A DNA stretch of 34,220 bases from Candidatus Iainarchaeum sp. (GTDB lineage: Archaea; Iainarchaeota; Iainarchaeia; Iainarchaeales; JAFCCJ01), in contig JAFCCJ010000006.1 in NCBI GenBank assembly GCA_017610305.1, positions 1 through 34,220 on the forward strand. Reading direction: 5' to 3'. This document shows, in pieces, positions 7,319-17,036 of this stretch. Under the pieces are notes generated by a model. It was given only the letters and a program-made list of their open reading frames with translations. It did not search any database and was not told the origin of the DNA. The position numbers and the translations under genes are program-made. Position 1 is the stretch's first letter. Every line of letters starts with the position of its first letter.

Positions 7319-8060
7319 GGCACTGACCATTAGGGAAGTGAAAAGGTTTATGCGCATTCCTGCGCAAACCATACTCCCGCCAATAATTTCCTCCGCATTG
7401 TTTATCCTCATTTTTGGTTCTTTTATCGGGGGAAATGTGGGGGAAGTGGAAGGGGTTCCATACATCCTTTTCTTTGTTCCTGGGCTGGTTATGCTAAATG
7501 TCATCACAAGCAGCTATTCTAATTCCGCATTTTCACTTTTCATTATGCGCTTTCTTAATCACATAAGTGATATTCTCACTGCGCCACTTTCTTACCTTGA
7601 AATTGTGCTTGCATTTGTAATCGGCGCAGTAATAAGGGGCATGATTGTGGGAATTCTCATATTTGCGGTTTCCGCATTTTTTGTTGAACTGACTTTCCAC
7701 AACATTTTCTTAACGGCATTTTTCATTATAATAACCTCGGTAATTTTTTCCTCAATTGGATTGATTGTTGGGCTGTGGGCGAGAGAATTTGAGCATCTGG
7801 AACTTTTTACCACATTCCTTATCACTCCTCTCGTATTTCTGGGCGGGGTCTTTCATTCGGTTGAAATGCTCCCCGAATTCCTAAAAGGAATAACTTACCT
7901 CAACCCTTTCTTTTACCTCATCAATGGATTAAGATATTCAGTTATTGGCACAAGCGAAACCAGTCTTTTACTGAGCTTTGGATTTCCAGTATTTCTTGCC
8001 CTGTTTTTCTTTGGCTTGACAGTTTACCTTTTCAGGGAAGGCTACAATCTGAGAACCTGA
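7299..8060 (+). CDS. ABC-2 type transporter permease
   Basis: Hydrophobic, about 6 predicted TM segments; overlaps the 3' end of the ATPase gene; ABC-2 style LSYLEIVLAFVIGAVIRG and LNPFFYLINGLRYSV. Confidence 0.88.
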   Translation: MNLTGFRALTIREVKRFMRIPAQTILPPIISSALFILIFGSFIGGNVGEVEGVPYILFFVPGLVMLNVITSSYSNSAFSLFIMRFLNHISDILTAPLSYLEIVLAFVIGAVIRGMIVGILIFAVSAFFVELTFHNIFLTAFFIIITSVIFSSIGLIVGLWAREFEHLELFTTFLITPLVFLGGVFHSVEMLPEFLKGITYLNPFFYLINGLRYSVIGTSETSLLLSFGFPVFLALFFFGLTVYLFREGYNLRT

Positions 8061-8097
8061 TTAATTAGGGTTAAATACTCCTAAGCACCTAATTTAT

Positions 8098-8745
8098 TTG
8101 ATTAGAATGGCTCCTGGGAGAAGAAGGCCTGTAAGGCGAAAGAAAACGCCGCCAGTAAAGCAAAGGAGAAATCCGCCTGCAAAGGTAATTCCTTTTCCAC
8201 AACCCCATAAGGAGCATGGTTTCGGCGATAGACTGCGCCATGCTATAGGGGAAGCATTTCCAAACTTATTTGGGAGAGGTGAGAAAGGGCCGACACCAGT
8301 TGAAAAAAGATATTTCCCCCACCAACTACCAGAAAACAGGGAACTGATACTCGGTTTGCAGAATTTAAAATTCAAGATGAAGCTTGCCAAGGAGGATTTA
8401 AGGAGGCCGGAATATGAACATCTTGGCAGTAACCTCGAACTTTTGGCCCTGAGGGAAGAATTGGTCAGGTTGATTATGAGTGGCAAAATAAAAAGCCATG
8501 GGCAAATAAAGGAAATTTGGGAGCAATTAATCAAAAATAAGGTCGAGCAAGGGCAAATTGATCCAAATACTGCTCAAAATCTTTCAGCAATTATTGAGGA
8601 AAAGGGACTTTTTACAAGGCAAGAATCTGCAAAACTGAAGCTATTCTTTGGACAATTCCACCGAGAAGCAAATATAAGCAGGATTGATATTCCTCCTGGG
8701 CAAATTAGCAGTGGTGCTAATCAATCCGAGAAAAGGGCCGCATAA
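8098..8745 (+). CDS. Hypothetical protein with basic N-terminus
   Basis: 216-codon ORF on the transcription-consistent strand between assigned genes; no recognised domain. Start uncertain. Confidence 0.6.
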   Translation: MIRMAPGRRRPVRRKKTPPVKQRRNPPAKVIPFPQPHKEHGFGDRLRHAIGEAFPNLFGRGEKGPTPVEKRYFPHQLPENRELILGLQNLKFKMKLAKEDLRRPEYEHLGSNLELLALREELVRLIMSGKIKSHGQIKEIWEQLIKNKVEQGQIDPNTAQNLSAIIEEKGLFTRQESAKLKLFFGQFHREANISRIDIPPGQISSGANQSEKRAA

Positions 8746-8778
8746 GCTTTAAAAACCATTGCAGGGGTTAAATTATCC

Positions 8779-8813
8779 TAGGAATTAGCTAATTTTTATT
8801 AAATTAATTCCTA
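8779..8813 (+). promoter_or_regulatory. Inverted repeat in the L10e upstream region
   Basis: TAGGAATTA (8779-8787) and TAATTCCTA (8805-8813) are perfect 9-nt reverse complements with a 17-nt spacer, just upstream of the SD GGTGAT (8820-8825) and ATG 8830. Confidence 0.5.
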
Positions 8814-8829
8814 TTTATTGGTGATTTAT

Positions 8830-9564
8830 ATGGGTTTAAGGCCAGGGCATTGCTATAGGAGTCTGAAGGACAGGCCATGGACAAGGGTAGCTGTAAAAGT
8901 GCACAGGCGTAACTATATTGGGGCCACCCCTGGAATTAAGACAAGGCAGTGGAATATGGGTAACGGCGATAAGGAATTTTCCCATATCCTGGATTTGGTT
9001 GTTGATGAAGGGGTTCAAATTAGGGACAATTCCATTGAATCCAGCAGAATTGCGATTAACAGGTATTTGGTCAAGCATTTGGGCAAGGACGGTTTCTTCT
9101 TTAAAATAAGGACATTCCCCCACCAGATTTTAAGAGAAAATAAACAGGCACAGGGGGCACATGCAGACAGGATTCAGAAAGGAATGAGCCATCCTTTTGG
9201 AAAGCCTGTGGGAAGAGCTATTAGGGTCAGGCCAGGGCAGAAAATGATTAGTTTATTGGTTGATGAAAAAGATGTTAAGATTGGAAAAGAAGCATTGCTA
9301 AAGGCGAAATCAAGGATTACCTGTAAGGTGCATGTTTTGATTCATACTGATGTTGAATCCATCGGCACAAGGCCCACTAAAATGATAATTGAGGTTAAGA
9401 CAGAGGCTGAAGATAAGGCTGATGTCAAGGACGCGGCTGAAAGCGAGAAGGCAGAGGGCGAAGAGAAGAAGGAAGGCGCTGAAGGGGAAAAGAAGGAAGA
9501 TAGTAAAGAAGGCGAAAAGAAGGAAGACGCTAAATCCGGCGAAAAGAAAGAAGAAAAGAAATAA
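8830..9564 (+). CDS. rpl10e: Large ribosomal subunit protein L10e (L16 family) with long charged C-terminal tail
   Basis: MGLRPGHCYRSLKDRPWTR..., TFPHQILRENKQAQGAHADRIQKGMSHPFGKPVGRAIRVRPGQK is L10e-like. Start trimmed to ATG 8830, downstream of GGTGAT. Confidence 0.93.
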   Translation: MGLRPGHCYRSLKDRPWTRVAVKVHRRNYIGATPGIKTRQWNMGNGDKEFSHILDLVVDEGVQIRDNSIESSRIAINRYLVKHLGKDGFFFKIRTFPHQILRENKQAQGAHADRIQKGMSHPFGKPVGRAIRVRPGQKMISLLVDEKDVKIGKEALLKAKSRITCKVHVLIHTDVESIGTRPTKMIIEVKTEAEDKADVKDAAESEKAEGEEKKEGAEGEKKEDSKEGEKKEDAKSGEKKEEKK

Positions 9565-9652
9565 TTTCCAAACTAATTCTGGCAAATTGATTTGCATAAT
9601 TTAACGGTTAGCTTATTAAATAACCTTGACCTTCTTTTTAACGGTGTTCTAG

Positions 9653-12211
9653 TTGTTTGATGAAGAGCCTATAAAATGGTTTAAGGAAGTGAAAATTGAG
9701 GATATCCCTACAGTGGGGGGGAAAGGCGCCTCTTTGGGGGAGATGACCAGGGCGAATTTCCCGATTCCCGGGGGATTTATGGTCACTTCCACCACATATT
9801 TCAAATTTATAAGGGAAAAGAAGATTGAGCAGAAAATCCTGAATCTTGTTGATCCCCTTGATGTTGAAGACACTGAAAAACTGGATTTGGTTACCGAGCA
9901 GGTTAGAAATATTATTCTGGAAACCCCTATGAGTGAGGAATTGGGGGTAGAAATCCAGAAAGCTTACATTAAAATGGGGGAAAGGAAATTAGGCTTAAGG
10001 GGATTGACCTCCAGCGAGAATACATATGTTGCTGTGAGGTCTAGTGCCACTGCCGAGGATTTGCCTGAGGCAAGTTTTGCCGGGCAGCAGGATACTTATC
10101 TCAATGTGCTGGGAAAGAAAGAGGTTGTTGATGCGGTGAAGAGGTGCTGGGCATCACTATTTACTTCGCGTGCTGTTTACTACAGAAAGAAGCAGGGCTT
10201 TCCAACAAAACAGGTCGGGATTGCGGTTGTTGTCCAAAAAATGGTGAACAGTGATGTAAGCGGAATAATGTTTACGGTGCACCCTTCAGGAGATGAGACC
10301 AAACTGCTTATTGAGGCCGGTTTTGGCCTGGGGGAGAGTGTTGTTAGTGGGGCAATCACACCAGACAGTTATGTTCTGGAAAAGGGAACCGCTAAACTTG
10401 TTGAGAAGAATATCAACCAACAGACATGGAAACTTGTAAGGTCGGGAAAGAGCAACAAAAAAGTTGACCTCACCCCTGCACAGGGCAAGAAGCAGAAACT
10501 GGCAGATAAATTTATTGTCGATTTGGCAAGGGTTGGGAAGCAGATTGAAAACCATTACAAGAAGCCAATGGATATTGAATGGGCGTTGGAGGGCAGGGAG
10601 ATGTACATTGTCCAGGCAAGGCCTATTACAACCCTGAAAAATATGAAAAAGGCAAAGGGGGAAGTTGAGGGTAAGGAAATTATGTCAGGCATTGCCGCTT
10701 CCCGGGGAGTTGTTGTAGGAACTGTGAAGGTTATTCCAACCGCAAAGGATAAGAAATTGGCAGAGCCCGGAGATATAATAGTCACGACTATGACCTCCCC
10801 TGATTGGGTGCCGATTATGGAAAAGAGCGCCGGAATTATCACTAATGAGGGGGGCAATACCTGCCATGCTGCAATTGTCAGCAGGGAGCTTGGAATTCCA
10901 TGTATTGTCGGAACAGGCAATGCGACAGAAATACTTAAAACAGGGATGAAAGTTACACTGGACGGGTTCCATGGAAAGGTTTATGAGGGAGAGGCAAAGG
11001 TAAAGGCCCCTGAAGAAATGAAAGAGGTTGAGATTGTAACTGAGGGGGAAGTGGAAAGGGTAGATGATGCGATTGACAGGAAGATTGAAAAGGAAAAGAA
11101 GTTTTTGGGGAGTGAAGAGCAGAGAAAAATAATTGCGGAGGAGAGGGCAAAAAGGCTCGCGATGGCCACCTCGGAAATTGATGTTATTGAGGAACCTGTT
11201 AAAATGACTGAGAACCATAAAAAGGAGGAAGTTGAGGAACTGCAGGGGATTGAGGAACTGCAGGAAGATGTTGATAAAGCAAGTGGGGATGAGAAGAAGG
11301 AATTGCTTATTGATTTATTGGAATCCATTGCGCCAAAGGTAAAGGTGAATGTTGCCCTGCCTGAAGCCGCGGAAAAGGCATCCAAAACAGATGCTGCCGG
11401 GGTTGGACTGTTGAGGGCAGAGCATATGATAACTGCATCAGGAATGCATCCTGCGGAATTCATAAGGCAGGGGAAGAAGGATGAGTTGGTTAAGGCAGTT
11501 AAGGAAGGGATAAAAAAGGTTGCTTCTCTATTTAAGGGAAAGCCTGTATGGTTCAGGACATTTGATGCAAGGAGTGATGAGTTCAGGGCGCTTAAAGGCG
11601 GGGAAAAGGAGCCTGAGGAAGACAACCCGATGCTAGGATGGCACGGAATCAGGAGAGATTTGGATGAGACTGAGCTGTTAAAGGCGCAGTTTGAAGCGAT
11701 TAAGGAATTGGTTAATGAGGGGTTTGATAATTTGGGAGTAATGCTGCCATTTGTGATTTCTGAAAAGGAAGTGAGGGAGGCAAAGCAGATTGCAAAGGAG
11801 GTTGGGCTGGAACCTGGAAAGGATATTGAGTTCGGGGTAATGATAGAAACTCCTGCCGCCTGCTGGATAACTGATAAGCTGGTTAGGGAAGGGATTGATT
11901 TTGTTTCTTTCGGAACAAATGATTTGACGCAATTGACCTTGGGAATTGACCGGAATAATGGGAGAATTCAGAAACACTTTTCAGAATTGCATCCCGCAAT
12001 ATTGCGGCAAATTAAGGAAGTTGTAAGAAGATGCAGGTTTGCTGGGGTGGAAACCTCCATCTGCGGCCAGGCAGCCTCAAACCCTGAAATGGTGAAGCAT
12101 TTGGTTGCATATGGCATTGATTCCATTTCCGCAAATATCGATGCCGTTAAGCAGATAAAACAGGTTGTGCTTTTGGAGCAAAAAAGGCTTTTGCTGGAAA
12201 AAAAGAGATAA
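9653..12211 (+). CDS. ppsA: Phosphoenolpyruvate synthase (TTG start)
   Basis: VGGKGASLGEM, VRSSATAEDLPEASFAGQQDTYLNV, GGNTCHAAIVSRELGIPCIVG (phospho-His site) and FGTNDLTQLTLGIDRN. Confidence 0.95.
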   Translation: MFDEEPIKWFKEVKIEDIPTVGGKGASLGEMTRANFPIPGGFMVTSTTYFKFIREKKIEQKILNLVDPLDVEDTEKLDLVTEQVRNIILETPMSEELGVEIQKAYIKMGERKLGLRGLTSSENTYVAVRSSATAEDLPEASFAGQQDTYLNVLGKKEVVDAVKRCWASLFTSRAVYYRKKQGFPTKQVGIAVVVQKMVNSDVSGIMFTVHPSGDETKLLIEAGFGLGESVVSGAITPDSYVLEKGTAKLVEKNINQQTWKLVRSGKSNKKVDLTPAQGKKQKLADKFIVDLARVGKQIENHYKKPMDIEWALEGREMYIVQARPITTLKNMKKAKGEVEGKEIMSGIAASRGVVVGTVKVIPTAKDKKLAEPGDIIVTTMTSPDWVPIMEKSAGIITNEGGNTCHAAIVSRELGIPCIVGTGNATEILKTGMKVTLDGFHGKVYEGEAKVKAPEEMKEVEIVTEGEVERVDDAIDRKIEKEKKFLGSEEQRKIIAEERAKRLAMATSEIDVIEEPVKMTENHKKEEVEELQGIEELQEDVDKASGDEKKELLIDLLESIAPKVKVNVALPEAAEKASKTDAAGVGLLRAEHMITASGMHPAEFIRQGKKDELVKAVKEGIKKVASLFKGKPVWFRTFDARSDEFRALKGGEKEPEEDNPMLGWHGIRRDLDETELLKAQFEAIKELVNEGFDNLGVMLPFVISEKEVREAKQIAKEVGLEPGKDIEFGVMIETPAACWITDKLVREGIDFVSFGTNDLTQLTLGIDRNNGRIQKHFSELHPAILRQIKEVVRRCRFAGVETSICGQAASNPEMVKHLVAYGIDSISANIDAVKQIKQVVLLEQKRLLLEKKR

Positions 12212-12248
12212 TGGCAATTTTTTAATGTGTTTCCTGCACAATTTATCA

Positions 12249-13244
12249 ATGATAAAAATTGAATTAAGCAGGGCTGTCAAGGAAATCGCAAAAAGAAAGC
12301 CAAAACTGGTTGTTGTCCAGATTCCTGAAGGGCTGAAAACAAGGACTAATGAGATTATTGAAAAAATTGAGGCATCTGGTTCAGAGTGCATTGTTTTGAT
12401 GGACCCCTGTTTCGGCGCCTGTGATTTGGCAAGTGACAAAGCTGAAAAATTGGGTGCGGATTTGCTTGTTCATTTCGGGCACAGCAAAATGTATGAGGGT
12501 AAGAACACCCTGTTCTTTCCATTGTTTTACTCTATTGATAGCGGGAAAATGGTTGCGCAGATTGGGCGGCTTGAGGAAGAATTGGATAAAAGAAATCTGA
12601 AGAATATATGCCTTGCCTCGACAATCCAATTCAGGGACCATCTGAAATTTATCAGGGAGTCTTTGGGCAAAAAATTTAAGGCCCATATAGGAAAAGGGAG
12701 CAGCAGAATTGCGGAAGAGGGGCAGGTTTTGGGATGCAACTATTCCTCATTCCGGAATGTCAATGCAGAATGCGATGCCGTTGTTTTTATCGGCGATGGT
12801 TTGTTTCATCCATTGGGGTTCACCTTTTTAACTGAAAAGCCGATTTTTCATTTCAACCCATTGGGGGGAACCATCAGGGAATTTGAGGATGAGAGGGAAA
12901 TGTTCCTGAGGAAAAGGCATGGTGCGATTGCATCTGTGCAAAATGCGAAGTCCTTTGCCATTCTCGTGAGCACAAAATCCGGGCAGATGTTTAAGGAAAG
13001 GGCATTTGAGCTGAGAAAATTGATTGAATCAAAAGGGAAGAAGGCGATAATCCTCGCAATGGATTACATAATGCCTGAATATCTTTTGGGTGTGGAGGCA
13101 GATGCCTATGTGAACACAGCCTGCCCAAGGATTGTGATTGATGATTACAGTTCATTCAAAAAACCGATTTTAAACCCAACAGAACTGGAAATAGTCCTGG
13201 GGGTAAAAAAATGGGAAGAATTTAAGTTGGATGAACTGGATTAG
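12249..13244 (+). CDS. dph2: Diphthamide biosynthesis enzyme Dph2 (archaeal Dph1/Dph2 family)
   Basis: VVQIPEGLKTR, MDPCFGACDLA, LGCNYSS and NTACPRIVIDDY carry the three Dph2 cluster cysteines. Confidence 0.9.
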   Translation: MIKIELSRAVKEIAKRKPKLVVVQIPEGLKTRTNEIIEKIEASGSECIVLMDPCFGACDLASDKAEKLGADLLVHFGHSKMYEGKNTLFFPLFYSIDSGKMVAQIGRLEEELDKRNLKNICLASTIQFRDHLKFIRESLGKKFKAHIGKGSSRIAEEGQVLGCNYSSFRNVNAECDAVVFIGDGLFHPLGFTFLTEKPIFHFNPLGGTIREFEDEREMFLRKRHGAIASVQNAKSFAILVSTKSGQMFKERAFELRKLIESKGKKAIILAMDYIMPEYLLGVEADAYVNTACPRIVIDDYSSFKKPILNPTELEIVLGVKKWEEFKLDELD

Positions 13245-13648
13245 CGGCCTCGGCGGAGGCGCAGACCCCGGGAGTTTGTTGTTTTCTTTGTTTTCTTTTT
13301 TGTTTTTTTCTTTTTTGCGACTTTTTGTTGTTTTTCCTTTTTTTTAGCCCGTTTTGTTTCCGCTTCGTTTGCAGCATCGAGAGAGTCCATTCTCAAGTCA
13401 TGAAAGTTTGCTTCCATCGCAGCTCTATTAAGACCAAACTTTTCAAGAAATTTATTAGAAACTGTGAAATACTCCGTTGGAGAGCGTAATCGAAAAACAG
13501 TGAAATGTTCCCTATCACGTCTAATAAGTTCTTGAAATCTTTGTATTGCGGGATTATTAAGATCGGTTCGGCCTGACTGTTTAATTGCTTTCCAGATTAT
13601 TTCCGCATCCGCTGGTTTCAAACCACCAATATAAAATATATCAGACAT
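13241..13648 (-). CDS. Hypothetical protein with Lys-rich C-terminal tail
   Basis: ORF abutting UMP kinase on the same strand; tail KRAKKKEKQQKVAKKKKTKKKTKKTTNSRGLRLRRGR. Convergent 4-nt overlap with dph2. Confidence 0.6.
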   Translation of the reverse strand: MSDIFYIGGLKPADAEIIWKAIKQSGRTDLNNPAIQRFQELIRRDREHFTVFRLRSPTEYFTVSNKFLEKFGLNRAAMEANFHDLRMDSLDAANEAETKRAKKKEKQQKVAKKKKTKKKTKKTTNSRGLRLRRGR

Positions 13649-13654
13649 TTTCCC

Positions 13655-14473
13655 TCACTCATTTGCATCCTCTACAACAGTTCCCTTGAATTCCCCGCCG
13701 CGGACTGCCGCCTCGAAATTGTCCAGATCTGTCCCGTCCATTACCATTCCCTTTAGTTTGCTCCTTTTCAGGATAAGGCAACAGGGCAAGTCAAGAACAA
13801 GGTTCTGCGCAGGCTTGCTTTCCCCCAATTTCATCAGGGAAATGAGTTCATTATAGGGAATTTCCTCATAGAATTTTGCATGGGGGTGTTTCTTTGGGTC
13901 CATTGAGTAAATGCCATCCACATTTGTAAGGTTTATGAAAATTCCGTCCAGTGCCTCCGCAATTAATGCCGCAACGGCATCTGTTGTTATGCCTGGATGG
14001 AGCCCCCCAAAAACAGGGATTTTCCCGGCATCAAGAATTGCCCTTGCCTGGTTTACTTCGGTAAGGACTGCCTTGTGCGCGTTGTTGATTACTGGTAAAA
14101 GCAATGAGGCATTTGCCCTTGTAATTCTAATTCCCAATTCATCCAGCTGGAAATTGTTCGCCCCCAGGGATTTTGCGGCGGCGACATAATTCCTGCATAC
14201 CTTTCCCCCACCAACAACCAAAACAATCCTATATCCTTCATCGGCAAGTTTGTTTACTGATTCTGAAAATTTTGCAATCATCGAGTAATCTGGCTTTTGG
14301 TCAATGAGAATTGACCCCCCCACCGAAATCACATAAGTTGTTGAGGGTTTTGAAGGCGCGGAATAACCATAACTGGGAGAGGCCTCTTCATCTGGTTCAG
14401 GCCCCCTTTCCCTTTCTTCGTCGGTTTTCTGCTCCTCATAGGCCTCTGAAAACATATCAAATATAGAACTCAA
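13655..14473 (-). CDS. pyrH: UMP kinase, archaeal type, with acidic N-terminal extension
   Basis: YVISVGGSILI, VLVVGGGKVCRNYVAAAKSLG and NLTNVDGIYSMDPKKHPHAKFYEEI (amino acid kinase fold). Confidence 0.88.
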   Translation of the reverse strand: MSSIFDMFSEAYEEQKTDEERERGPEPDEEASPSYGYSAPSKPSTTYVISVGGSILIDQKPDYSMIAKFSESVNKLADEGYRIVLVVGGGKVCRNYVAAAKSLGANNFQLDELGIRITRANASLLLPVINNAHKAVLTEVNQARAILDAGKIPVFGGLHPGITTDAVAALIAEALDGIFINLTNVDGIYSMDPKKHPHAKFYEEIPYNELISLMKLGESKPAQNLVLDLPCCLILKRSKLKGMVMDGTDLDNFEAAVRGGEFKGTVVEDANE

Positions 14474-14535
14474 GCCATCATCTCCAACAATATATAAATG
14501 ATTACCATATTAAAATATTACGCGAGGGTCTTGGA

Positions 14536-15771
14536 ATGCATTTAGACGAAATTAACCATTCAGAAAGGGTTCTGTTCAAGAAAAAGCTGGAAAAACTTGG
14601 CAAACACAAGGGAAAGGGAACAGAACTTATCACGGTTTACATACCCTTCGGAACAGACCGGGGTTCTGTTATGGGGCAATTGACTGAGGAAATTAGCCAG
14701 AGTTCAAACATTAAGAGCCCCGCAACAAGAAAAAATGTGCAGGGGGCCCTGAGAAAAATAATTAATTTTCTAAAGCAGATTAACTTTAAGATTCCGAAAA
14801 AGGGAATTGTTGTTTTTGCGGGAAATGTTTCTGAGGTTGAGGGAAGAAATGACCTTAGGCTTTTCACAATTCGGCCGGTAAATGATTTGAAAACGAAATT
14901 ATACTGGTGCGATTCCAAGTTCCACCTTGATCCATTAAAGGAGATGACAAAACCTTCCGAAATTTACGGGCTTGTCACAATCGACAAAAATGAGGCGGCA
15001 ATTGCCTCGCTTGTCGGAAAGAAGTATGAGATTCTGGGAAAATTCACTTCAGGGGTTGCGGGAAAGACAAGGGCCGGGGGGCAGAGCGCAAAAAGGTTTG
15101 AGCATTTAAGGGAGGAGGCGGCACAGGACTTTTACAAAAGGATAAGTGAAAAATTAAATTTGGCGTTTCTTCCGTACGGGGATAAGTTAAAGGGAATAAT
15201 TGTTGGCGGGCCGGGAATAACAAAAAACTATTTTTTGAACAGGGATTTAATTGACCATAGGCTGAAGAGCAAAATAATCTCAACTGTCGATACATCATAT
15301 ACTGATGAATCCGGAATTAGGGAAATTGTGCAAAGGAGCGAGGAAGTTTTGAGGGACACTGACCTTATGAAAGAAAGGGCAGCAGTAAACGGTTTTTTGG
15401 AGGAGGTCGCAAAGGACTCACTTGCGGCATATGGTGAGAAAGAGGTTAATGAGGCACTTAAACTCGGGAAAGTTAAGGAGCTTATGCTCTCTGAAGGGCT
15501 GGACTGGAAGGTTATAAAATTCCAGTGCAATAACTGCGGCCTGCAGGAGGAGAAAATAGTTAAGGACGTCAACTACGCTGCAGGGAGAGAAAAATGCGAA
15601 AAATGCAGGGGCCAGACAGAGCTGCTTGAGGAAGTTGATTATCTTGATTTTATGCTTGAAAAGGTCGGCGAGACCGGGGCAGAACTGAAAATAATTTCAA
15701 CAGACACCCCTGAAGGGGAACAGTTCCTTAAGGGCTTTGGCGGGATAGGGGCAATTCTTAGATATAAATAA
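14536..15771 (+). CDS. prf1: Peptide chain release factor aRF1
   Basis: NIKS motif (SSNIKSPATRKNVQGAL) and GGQ motif (GKTRAGGQSAKRF); Cys-rich C-terminal zinc-binding region. Confidence 0.95.
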   Translation: MHLDEINHSERVLFKKKLEKLGKHKGKGTELITVYIPFGTDRGSVMGQLTEEISQSSNIKSPATRKNVQGALRKIINFLKQINFKIPKKGIVVFAGNVSEVEGRNDLRLFTIRPVNDLKTKLYWCDSKFHLDPLKEMTKPSEIYGLVTIDKNEAAIASLVGKKYEILGKFTSGVAGKTRAGGQSAKRFEHLREEAAQDFYKRISEKLNLAFLPYGDKLKGIIVGGPGITKNYFLNRDLIDHRLKSKIISTVDTSYTDESGIREIVQRSEEVLRDTDLMKERAAVNGFLEEVAKDSLAAYGEKEVNEALKLGKVKELMLSEGLDWKVIKFQCNNCGLQEEKIVKDVNYAAGREKCEKCRGQTELLEEVDYLDFMLEKVGETGAELKIISTDTPEGEQFLKGFGGIGAILRYK

Positions 15772-15788
15772 TCTTTCACTGATTCAAA

Positions 15789-17036
15789 ATGTCATCGATA
15801 AACCACTACTCAACAGAAACTCCAGGGATTGGGGGGGAAATAAAGAGGAGGATTGCCGACTTTAAGGTTAAGGAAATCACGCCTGAGGGGGAGGCCTGCG
15901 AGATAAGGGCCTTCAGCGATGCAGAAAAAATAAGTGTGGAAAAGGAATGGCCTGTCCTGGATCCCGATAAGGAGCAGGTGATTCTCACAATGGAAAAATT
16001 CAATGTCGACACCTATGAGGCGGTGAGAAGAATAACAAGGTTTTTGCGGACAAGCAAGAAAAGAATTGGTTTTGCGGGTATGAAGGACAAGCGGGCAATT
16101 ACCGCACAAAAAATTTCCATTTACAAACCTGACTGGAATCTCTTGAAAAAATATGATTCCAGATATATTGATTTGAGGGATGCGAAATGGAGCGATGAAC
16201 GAATGGAGCTGGGAAAACTAAAGGGGAATGAGTTTGAAATTACTGTGAGAAATATTGACTTGGAAACGAAAGAGGTTGAGAAGAGGATTAAGGGCTGCTT
16301 TAAGGAAATGAAAGGTGGAATTGCCAACTACTTTGGGGAGCAAAGATTTGGGGGCGCAAGAAACATTACCCATTTGGTTGGAAAAGAACTGCTTAATGGA
16401 AATTTCCGGGAGGGAGTTATGCTTTACCTTACATCAACCTTTCCCGGGGAGCAGGAGGATATCCGAGATGCGAGGATGGGCCTTGCAAAGAGCGGAGATT
16501 TCTCAAAAGCGGTTAAGGAGTTTCCCAAAAAGTTTCGTTACGAACGCGCAATACTTGACCATCTTTCAAAATCGGAAAATGATTTTGTCGGTGCGCTGGG
16601 GAAGCTTCCAAAATCACTTTGCTATATGTTTGTTCATGCATATCAGTCCTTTCTCTTTAACAAGATTATAAACAAGAGAATTGAGGCAGGTTTTGGTTTG
16701 GGGAAAATTGAGGAGGATGTTCTTGAGGGCGGCGTTCCCACGGCACCGCTTATAGGGCTTGAGACCAAATTCTCAGAGGGGAGATTGGGAAAAATTGAAA
16801 GAATGGTACTTGAGGAGGATGACATTGAACTTAAAAATTTTGAGGTTAAAAAGATGAGCATATTGAGTTCAAAGGGGGGGCGAAAAAAGATTGTCCTGCT
16901 CCTGGAAAAACTAAAATTGCTAAAAGTCGAGGATGATGATTTGAACGAGGGAAAGAGAAAGGCGACTGTTTCATTTGCTTTGGATAAGTGGAATTATGCC
17001 ACAACTGTTCTTCGGGAGCTGATGAAAAGTGGCTGA
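15789..17036 (+). CDS. truD: tRNA pseudouridine(13) synthase TruD
   Basis: IGFAGMKDKRAITAQKISI and NYFGEQRFGGARNITHLVGKELL are TruD signatures. Confidence 0.93.
   Translation: MSSINHYSTETPGIGGEIKRRIADFKVKEITPEGEACEIRAFSDAEKISVEKEWPVLDPDKEQVILTMEKFNVDTYEAVRRITRFLRTSKKRIGFAGMKDKRAITAQKISIYKPDWNLLKKYDSRYIDLRDAKWSDERMELGKLKGNEFEITVRNIDLETKEVEKRIKGCFKEMKGGIANYFGEQRFGGARNITHLVGKELLNGNFREGVMLYLTSTFPGEQEDIRDARMGLAKSGDFSKAVKEFPKKFRYERAILDHLSKSENDFVGALGKLPKSLCYMFVHAYQSFLFNKIINKRIEAGFGLGKIEEDVLEGGVPTAPLIGLETKFSEGRLGKIERMVLEEDDIELKNFEVKKMSILSSKGGRKKIVLLLEKLKLLKVEDDDLNEGKRKATVSFALDKWNYATTVLRELMKSG

Noticed and set aside
9310-9604. Overlapping ORFs on both strands at the L10e 3' end
   Set aside because: Low-complexity GAA/AAG-rich tail gives open frames in several phases; L10e frame is clearly the coding one.
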